Origin: Nyssa sinensis
Lineage: Eukaryota > Streptophyta > Magnoliopsida > Cornales > Nyssaceae
Direction of reading: 5' to 3'
Assembly (NCBI GenBank): GCA_008638375.1
Contig: CM018035.1
Span: forward strand, 39,422,254-39,486,253
Length of the DNA stretch: 64,000 nt
The notes beneath the pieces are model-generated. The model saw only the letters and a list, made by a program, of their open reading frames with translations, was not told where the DNA came from and made no database searches. Position numbers and translations under genes: made by a program. Positions within the stretch are counted from its first letter, which is position 1. Every line of letters begins with the position of its first letter. This document shows positions 57,153 to 64,000 of this stretch, piece after piece.

Positions 57153-59088
57153 TGTCACGCCCCAAAACTGAAAGCTAAACCATTCAAATCAATAAATCCG
57201 TAATAAATATTATCTCTAATTTTGTTGCATACTAATAAGTAAATCATATTATTTCTAAAACTTTAAAGAAATATTAATTAGCTATTCACTATTCACAAAC
57301 AAATAATAAATAATCTGTCTCTAAAAGCCCAAATGATAATAAAACCCATAAAATAAAATTACTACAAGTTTCAAAGCTTTCTAACTAAAATAAATTCTAA
57401 CCACAAATAACTGATACTAGATTGATCTTCAATTGTTGTCCATTGCGCTGTACCTTGTACTAAAAGATATCATAGCTGATCACTATCCATCTGTGAGAAA
57501 AAATATTGAGGTAAGCTCAAAGAGCCCAGTAAGGTAGAATAACATAATATGCACCAGAATAGGTCAACGAATAACACGACCAATTTAGAAAATAGTTGTT
57601 GATAAATCGAAGCATTTCACAAAGTTTCATATCACTTGAGAATATTTCAATATTTAGAATACGAAACTAATATCATTTTTCAGTTTAAAAATCATTAACA
57701 AATAGCGTGATAACAAATAGTATATTGAAATTTGCATAACCATTTATCCTAGTTGGCACAACAATCACATATGGTCCCCAATCATAGTGAGACTTACAGA
57801 CGTTACTAGTACGAGCAGTCACCAGTATTTATATTCTTATTAGCATGGGCCAAACTCCGACAATATCTTAGCGGTACAAACAAACTACCAATAGTAATAA
57901 ACTGCTATTGACACAAAACATACTCTAACCAGAACTCACACCCACACTAAAACAATTCAAATATCTGATAATGATTATATCGATAAAATAATTTGTTTTA
58001 ATAAATGGAATAATTTTTATGAACGGATTTAACAATGAGTAAAGAATACATTTCATAGACAATCAATTTTTCTTGACCCAAGTAACGATAATGAAGCAAT
58101 GAGAATATTGTAAAACATATTTTTGAACTAACAACAATTTGAAATCATTTACTTGTATAAACAATTTTCATAAGAATATAATTAAGAAAATATTTTTTTG
58201 AAAACTAGATATATCGTGTATGTTTCCTTACCTTGAAGCAAAGTCCTCAAATCACATAATGCACTTCAAAAGTGTCATTTGCAAATTCATTCGAATCCTA
58301 AAATAGTTCACAATAACATATTTAATCAATTAGCTCAATTTTCCAAACTTAACTTAACTATACACGCCCTAATTAATATAGTGTCACGTGTACTTATTAA
58401 GCCAAAGTATTTTTAAAATACCTAAATGATGACCCTACAGAGTTCCATAATTTTTCTATAATTTTTAAATATTAATTTCTATTTTTCTCAGATTTTATCA
58501 AAATTGCACAATTAAGTTTAATTCAAGACATACGGTCAAACATGCAACTAATATGGTTCTGCAATCATCCAAAGGTCTTATCTTTAATCCGAGAACACTT
58601 TTAATAACTCAAATTTACTTATAAATAACCATCATAATTTAAGTCACCTAACTACACATTTAAATAATTAGGAAACCAATACAATAAGGTAAACTTTAGT
58701 GAAATCTCAATTATTCGTATTACTTTGAGCCTTACCTCCTATACCATAACTTCGTAATATCAAATAAGATTTTTCTACCAAGTTTCATAATTTTAGGAAT
58801 TCGTTTACTAATTTTTCATAAATTAGTCAGGTTTTATCAATTAGAAATTAATAATAATTTATATAATTAATTTTTGAGTTTGGACCTGGACCACTAGGTT
58901 AGGGTCATTAAGTACTATAATTTAGACTGTTGTTTCATCAGATCCACATTCTCCCGATTCACTTTGGTTCGAGAGTGGGCCTGTGCAAAAAGTAGTCATC
59001 TTTCCCAACTTAGCACCCAAATTTTGCAATTAGAGAGCAGTCCATCATTTTTGTTTTTCTTTCAAATTTCAACATTGAATTTCTCCCT
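57153..59088 (-). repeat. LTR fragment with TGTCACGCCCC end, cut by Tat-like element
   Basis: It starts TGTCACGCCCCAAAACTG, a typical LTR border of plant gypsy elements. It continues without coding sequence for 1.9 kb and is interrupted at 59089 by the LTR of the second Tat-like element. The other border is outside the window. No similarity to the 4-kb LTRs was obvious beyond the first bases. Confidence 0.5.
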
Positions 59089-59279
59089 TGATATACCACA
59101 AACAGACACACCAATCACCTTGAGACACGTGTGCCTACAGAGTTAACAATCTCGATCCTACATAGCTGATAATCTCGATCATACAGAACAGCCACAAGCC
59201 TTCAGGGCATTCTCATATATATCTATCATACAGAGCCGACGAACTCGGTCATACAGAGCATTCACAGCTTTCAGGACAT

Positions 59280-59311
<32 letters not shown>

Positions 59312-59813
59312 CATTCAGAGCCAATAAACTCGGTCATACAGTGCAGGCAAAGCCTCCAAGGCATTCTCATGCATATATCTTTCAGACCTTATGTTCTGGG
59401 CAATATTTATTCAACACTTCATATGGCTCCGACCTTATGGCTTCCTTAACAACTGCCAAGCAGGGAATAAGGAAAACAGTCTTCAACACGGGAAACTACT
59501 ATCTATGGTTATCTCCATCTACGACTCAATGCTCCACAAGGTAACTGCAATCTCCGATGATCAAATCCCTATATTCATGGCATCGAATCCTAATCAACTT
59601 AGGAAGGCCACGACCTATAAATTAAACCCTAAAGGTACGCTTTATTTTTATGCTCATTCTTTGGCTTTCAATACAGTCTTTCAATTCCTTTTACTTACTT
59701 AAGCATCGGAGCGGCTACCGCCGGAGCCAATCCGGTGGACCTCTGATCGTCTTTCTGAGTGTTCTACAGGTCACGGAGCCCACACTTATTGCGAGTCAAA
59801 AAGTGCAGCATCA
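59089..59813 (+). repeat. 5' LTR of second Tat-like element (725 bp)
   Basis: Starts TGATATACCACAAACAG, ends AAGTGCAGCATCA. U3 contains three imperfect tandem copies (about 59180, 59227 and 59312) of a unit with CATACAGAGC...GGCATTCTCATATAT, and a (TA)n tract at 59284-59311. TATA box at 59616-59622. Confidence 0.85.
59616..59622 (+). promoter_or_regulatory. TATA box of the LTR promoter
   Basis: TATAAAT followed by TAAACCCTAAAG, the same block as in the other Tat-like LTRs. Confidence 0.65.
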
Positions 59814-59816
59814 GTT

Positions 59817-59834
59817 TGGCGCCGTCTGTGGGAA
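59817..59834 (+). other. Primer-binding site region
   Basis: TGGCGCCGTCTGTGGGAA, three bases after the LTR. It agrees with the tRNA-Asp-complementary site only in its first nine bases; the primer is not assigned. Confidence 0.65.
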
Positions 59835-59888
59835 CGACTAATCTCCAAGTGCTCTATTCATAAACTCATCTCTTTCCACCGGAAAACC

Positions 59889-61240
59889 ATGGCACCAAAT
59901 CTCCGACTGCGACAGAATACTCAGAATTCGCAAAACTCTCAACGTCAGCCGCCTGCTCCTCGTACAAAGGGACCAGCGGTTAACCCCATGCAACAAGAGA
60001 TCGAATCGATCAAACGACACAATGAACTGGTGCAAAAACAGTTGCTTGCCATCACTAGAACGCTGGCAACACTCACGCAAAACCAAGCAGCGGGTTCTCC
60101 TAACCCGCCGGTCAACTTCGCCGCAGGAACACAACCTCTTATTGCCACGGAGAATGAAGAACTCCATGAGCAGGCTCCAACCAACCAGCCTGGGCACCCC
60201 CCGGGCGTTGCCCGCGTTGGCAGAGATCCACAACCGTCAGCAGCTCCAGGCTAGGGGAACATCAGCCTTCGTTCCTGACAGTCCATTACCGGAGCACTAC
60301 TCGAGCCCCAACTCCAAGGGCCTCGGGAGCACATCCGGCACCACAGGAGCCTTATCATGCAGCACCAATCCCTCAGGTTCGGAATCCTCCTCCGTCCGAA
60401 GGGCGTACTCAACCCTACTACCCTGAAGCCGAGGCTGTCAGGCAGGGTTCGCAAGATGTCAGACTTAGAGACCCGCGGAGGGTAGAGGAAATCGCCAAGT
60501 CTATGGACCGAACAATCGCCTTGAGAGGACCTCAGAACCCTCCAGAGCAAGACGAGTTGGCCCGGCTGCTCGGAAGACTAGCCACCCCGTTCACTCACGC
60601 CATCATGTCAGAAAAGAGGCCCAGAAAGTTCATGGTGCCCAAGTTCACCCTGTATGATGGATCTGGAGATCCTAGGAGATCATCTCTCGCACTACCAGCA
60701 TACGATGGCCCTTCACGGAGCCTCTGATGCTTTCATGTGCCGAACTTTTCATCACCAGCTTGAAGGGAACTGCTCTGAAGTGGTTCCACAATCTCCCTCC
60801 GAACTCAATTACCAACTTCTATGAGCTCGGTAGACAGTTCTTGGACAGGTTTATGACCAGCAGGAGGCTCAGAAGGGGCCCAGAATTCCTGTTAAATTGT
60901 CAAGCAGACTAGGGAGGAATCCCTCAGAGCCTACATCGCGCGCTTCAATACCGAACTCACGGAGATCACTGACTGCAGCCCAAAATTCCTTGTAGCAGCC
61001 CTAACTGTTGGGCTTGCCCAAGGTGGTTTCAGAGACTCCTTAACAAAGAGCCCTCCAGCCGATATGGCGGCATTAATGGATCAGGCCAGAAAGTACATCA
61101 ACCTGGAAGAAGCCAACCGCACATCCCAGAAGGGCAAAGATTAGACCCAGAGGGACAATCCGAAGAGGGAGGACCACAAGAAGGAGGATCACAGAAGAGA
61201 CTCCAACAAAGAGAGGGCCAGGAGCCCAGAGAAGAGAACA
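59889..61240 (+). pseudogene. gag: gag pseudogene (Tat-like)
   Basis: ATG 59889 (MAPNLRLRQNTQ). The N-terminal part is open to 60254 with a helical, Gln-rich stretch (EIESIKRHNELVQKQLL). After frame changes the capsid domain reads KFMVPKFTLYDGSGDP (60640-60670), then LFITSLKGTALKWFHNLPPN (60742-60800), LGRQFLDRF and SLRAYIARFNTEL (60930). The pieces lie in three frames with a break in the middle of the domain near 60675 and a stop near 60910. Gag would form the particle. Confidence 0.85.
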
Positions 61241-61252
61241 GCACCCAGAGCT

Positions 61253-62035
61253 GTGTACAACTCCGGACCAAGGGAGTTCACCAACTTCACTTCTTTAAAC
61301 ACCACACCGAACCAGGTACTCCGGCAGATCCGAGATCGGGAGAACCTGAGGTGGCCGGAACCAATCAAAGGAGATCCCAGTCTTCGGGACCAAAGTAAGT
61401 ATTGTAATTTCCATAAAGATCATGGACATACAACTAACACATGCAGGACCCTCCGATATGAGATAGAGCAGCTCATAAAGAAGGGGCGTCTTCGGGAGTT
61501 CGTCAAGCAGGACGGAAGACAGAACCCCCAAGAAGATAAGCCTCAACAACGGCCAGATCAGAGGCCCGAGCAAAGGCAGGAGCAGAGGGAGGGACGAAAC
61601 GAGCCTCAGAGGCAGAACAACCACGTCATCTACGTCCTCCACGCGGACTCCCCTATCACAGGAATGTCCAACAGGGCAAGAAAGAGATATGCTCGGGAGG
61701 CCAGAGCTGCCCCGAACGTATTACAGATCTCCAACGTAGAAAAGAGGTTCAAGCCAGCACCGGAGATCCAATTCACTGAGCAAGATCTAGCAGGGGTACA
61801 CTGCCCTCACAATGATGCCCTTGTCATCACACTCAAAATCGCCAACTGCGAGATCAGGAGAGTCTTGGTCGATACTGGCAGCTCCGTCAACATACTGTTC
61901 TATGAGCCACTCAAACAGATGGGGATAGACCATGACAATGTCAAGCCCACTACTGCCGTGATGGCAGCTTTTGATGGCAACCTCAGCACCCCGTTGGGGA
62001 GAGTCGACCTTCCTACCACTGTAGGAGAAGGGTGA
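61253..62035 (+). pseudogene. gag tail, zinc finger and protease N-terminal part
   Basis: 260 codons open. YCNFHKDHGHTTNTC (near 61400-61445) has the spacing of a zinc knuckle, but the second ligand is His: C-x2-H-x4-H-x4-C. A Gln/Arg/Glu-rich linker (61510-61620) follows, then IRRVLVDTGSSVNILFYE with the catalytic Asp at 61871-61873. The frame ends TTVGEG and a stop at 62033-62035; the C-terminal half of the protease (about 62036-62250) is in other frames. Retropepsin would process the polyprotein. Confidence 0.85.
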
Positions 62036-62670
62036 ATGGCAGAAGACCACCATCTCGGAGTACATGGTGTTAAACATGAGATCTCCCTACAACTGTCATA
62101 ATCGGAAGACCCTGGTTGCACCAGATAGGGGCAGTCACTTCGACCCTCCATCAGTGTCTGAAGTACGTCCACAACCAGAACGTTCACTCTGTCAGAGGGT
62201 GTTAGCCAACCTCCCGAGAGTGCCACGCTATTGCTCTCAAGGAGAAGGCTCCTAAATAGCAATTACAGTACACTCAGGACTGTGCAGATCCGGTTCTCAC
62301 TCACTCTCCCGAGGTGGAGGATTGCCCTATCCAGCATTGAAGAACCCTTGAGCCCAAGGGGACGAGACAGCCAAGCCAAACCCATTGGCGAGCCCATCAA
62401 AGTGTTGGTCAGTTCAGAATCAGAAGGGCATTATTTATACATCGGCCCAGACCTAACACACACCGAGTAGGAAAGGATAGTCAGGTTCTTGAAATACAAC
62501 CTCTCTATCTTTGCTTGGGAGACCAAAGACATGGAGGGAATAGATCCCAATCTCATAACTCACAAGCTGATGGTGGATCCGGATCACCCTGCCAGTCAGA
62601 CAGAAGAGAAGGCCGATTGCTCCTGAACGGCATCGGATTATAAATGAAGAAGTCCAAAGGCTGCTGGAAG
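62036..62670 (+). pseudogene. Protease C-terminus and RT linker, shifted
   Basis: Broken frames contain recognisable pieces (SEYMV, GRPWLHQI-like near 62105, IKVLVSSESEGHYLYIGPDL at 62398-62457, [14 protein letters not shown] near 62530). Frame changes near 62035, 62095 and 62590 and a stop at 62468 break it. Confidence 0.75.
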
Positions 62671-63510
62671 CTAGGATGATACGAGAAGTGTTCTATCCTG
62701 AGTGGCTAGCCAACACCGTGCTTGTTAAGAAGAAAAACGGCAAGTGGAGAGTCTGCGTTGATTATACAGACCTCAACAAGGCGTGCCCCAAGGACAGCTT
62801 TCCACTGCCAAGAATAGACCAACTGGTTGACGCCACTGCGGGGCATGAGCTTATGAGCTTCATGGATGCCTACTCTGGGTACAACTAGATCCAAATGTAC
62901 CCTCCAGACCAAGAGAAGACAGCCTTCATAACTGAACGAGGGCTCTACTGCTACAGAGTAATGCCTTTCGGTTTGAAGAACGCTGGAGCCACTAATCAGC
63001 GGTTGGTGAACAAGATGTTCAGTCCACTGCTCGGCAGCACCATGGAGATATACATCGACTGACATGCTGGTAAAGAGTCTGCAGAAAGGCAGTCACCTCC
63101 AACACTTAGCCCAGACCTTCGATATCCTCAAACAGCACAGGATGAAGCTCAACCCCTCGAAATGTACCTTCGGAGTTACGAAGGGAAAATTCTTGGGATA
63201 CATTGTCTGTCAGAGGGGTATCGAAGCAGACCCCACTCAGATCCAAGCTCTGATTGGACTGAAGTCACCAAGAACCAGAAAGGAAATTCAGGCACTGAAT
63301 GGCAGAATTGCGGCACTGAGCAGATTTATATCCAAATCCACTGATCGCTGCCTACCTTTCTTCAAAACTCTGAAGGGTAGCAAAGCTTTGCAGTGGACGG
63401 AAGAATGCGAGAAATCATTTCAAGAACTAAAGGAGTATCTAGCCTCTCCAGAGCTCCTATCAAAACTAGTACAAGGAGAAAAGCTATTCTTGTACCTTGC
63501 TAGTTTCTGA
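62671..63510 (+). pseudogene. Reverse transcriptase pseudogene, shifted at the active site
   Basis: Open 62676-62888 (MIREVFYPEWLANTVLVKKKNGKWRVCVDYTDLNKACPKD in part). A stop at 62886-62888 falls in SGYN-QI. The conserved VMPFGLKNAGAT follows near 62960. At 63050-63063 one extra base puts a stop in the catalytic Y-I-D motif, and the frame resumes at 63064 (MLVKSLQKG...). The thumb and connection are open to 63510 (KLNPSKCTFGV, KFLGYIV, RFISKSTDRCLPFF). Confidence 0.88.
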
Positions 63511-63880
63511 AAACGTGGTCAGCTCCGCATTAATCAGACAGGACAGGGAGTGCAGAGGCCTATATTCTACGTCAGTAGGGCACTACTTGACACAGAGAAG
63601 AGATATCCTGGAAGTATAAAAACTGGCCTATGCCCTGGTCATATCAGCTCGGAAGCTTCGACCTTATTTTCAAGCCCATCCAATCGAGATCCCAACTGTC
63701 TATCCTTTAAAGTCAATACTAAGGAAACCTGAGGTATTGGGAAGATTGGTGAAGTGGTCTGTGGAGCTAGGGGAATTCGACATATCATATGTACCCCGAA
63801 ACTCCATCAAAGGGCAGGCCTTAGCTGATTTTGTTGCCGAGTTCACCCCGGCACTTCAAAACAAGGCACAACTCATCCGA
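63511..63880 (+). pseudogene. First RNase H domain, shifted
   Basis: Continues GEKLFLYLA, then after a frame change GVQRPIFYVSRALLDTEKRYPG (63550-63610). Later pieces lie in another frame (LVKWSVELGEFDISY, GQALADFVAEFTPAL). The same replacement of the usual acidic start is seen as in the first Tat-like element. Confidence 0.8.
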
Positions 63881-64000
63881 AAGCTCGGGAACCTGGTTGC
63901 TGTACATTGATGGATCGTCAACCGATCAAGGTTCAGGAGTAGGCCTGGTACTACAGTCCCCTGATGGGCTCACGTTAGAAAAAGCAGTCAGCCTGGGATT
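63881..64000 (+). pseudogene. Start of archaeal-type RNase H, cut by window end
   Basis: LLYIDGSSTDQGSGVGLVL is readable from about 63899, with the catalytic Asp of YIDG near 63909. It confirms dual RNase H and Tat lineage. The rest lies outside the window. Confidence 0.8.

Larger units (their letters stand above)
59089..64000 (+). mobile_element. Second Tat-like retrotransposon (5' part, runs off the window)
   Basis: LTR (59089-59813), primer site (59817), gag, protease, RT, RNase H and the start of the archaeal-type RNase H. It is the same lineage as 3032-14229, with LTR ends TGATATACC...GCAGCATCA and high protein similarity, but a different LTR length (725 against 596 bp) and a separate U3. 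Fewer stops than the first copy, but at least five frame changes. Confidence 0.9.

Noticed and set aside
1..64000. Endogenous pararetrovirus or other viral insertion
   Set aside because: All RT sequences are flanked by LTRs, a tRNA-type primer site and integrase in the Ty3/gypsy order; no movement protein or viral coat motif was seen.

Overview
This 64-kb window is plant nuclear DNA, almost certainly from a eudicot. It is a nested block of decaying LTR retrotransposons, with no host gene I can identify with confidence. The plant assignment rests on three plant-specific Ty3/gypsy lineages: Tat-like with two RNase H domains, Athila-like with a tRNA-Asp primer site, and long-LTR chromovirus-like. 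A Ty1/copia LTR, a CACTA transposon end and AT-rich spacers with long (TA)n tracts agree with it. The species cannot be told from the sequence.

Layout, left to right. 1-3031 is AT-rich spacer with a copia-type LTR (983-1200). 3032-14229 is an old Tat-like element on the + strand: LTR, primer site, gag, protease, RT, two RNase H domains, integrase, nine 116-bp tandem repeats, a decayed antisense gene with two intron-like gaps and its own TATA box, polypurine tract, LTR. 14230-18817 is the longest stretch without a recognisable transposon and holds only microsatellites and one weak candidate exon. 18818-21863 is LTR-like DNA. 21864-35155 is an Athila-like element on the - strand that lost its RT/RNase H/integrase core. 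It was later split by a 4.2-kb solo LTR (27208-31455) flanked by TTTTC duplications, and it ends on the right in LTR plus a second piece of internal sequence, as in a tandem recombinant.

35156-36808 is an LTR remnant. 37065-45214 is a long-LTR chromovirus-like element on the - strand that keeps gag but has no pol. Its right LTR is broken by a second Athila-like element on the + strand (45215-54569), the best preserved copy here: full 5' LTR, perfect tRNA-Asp primer site, nearly complete gag-pol, and a 3' LTR truncated after about 290 bp. 54570-59088 holds unclassified DNA, a CACTA end (55995) and an LTR fragment (57153-59088). A second Tat-like element starts at 59089 and runs off the window end inside its second RNase H domain.

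The two most unusual features are gene-like. One is a short open frame in the long LTRs, followed by a conserved 54-57 nt exon-like block with AG/GT borders in all three LTR copies. The other is the antisense gene with intron-like gaps and a TATA box inside the first Tat-like element. The retroelement proteins would normally act together (gag particle, protease maturation, RT/RNase H copying, integrase insertion), but every copy here carries frameshifts or stops. Any activity would have to be supplied by intact relatives elsewhere.
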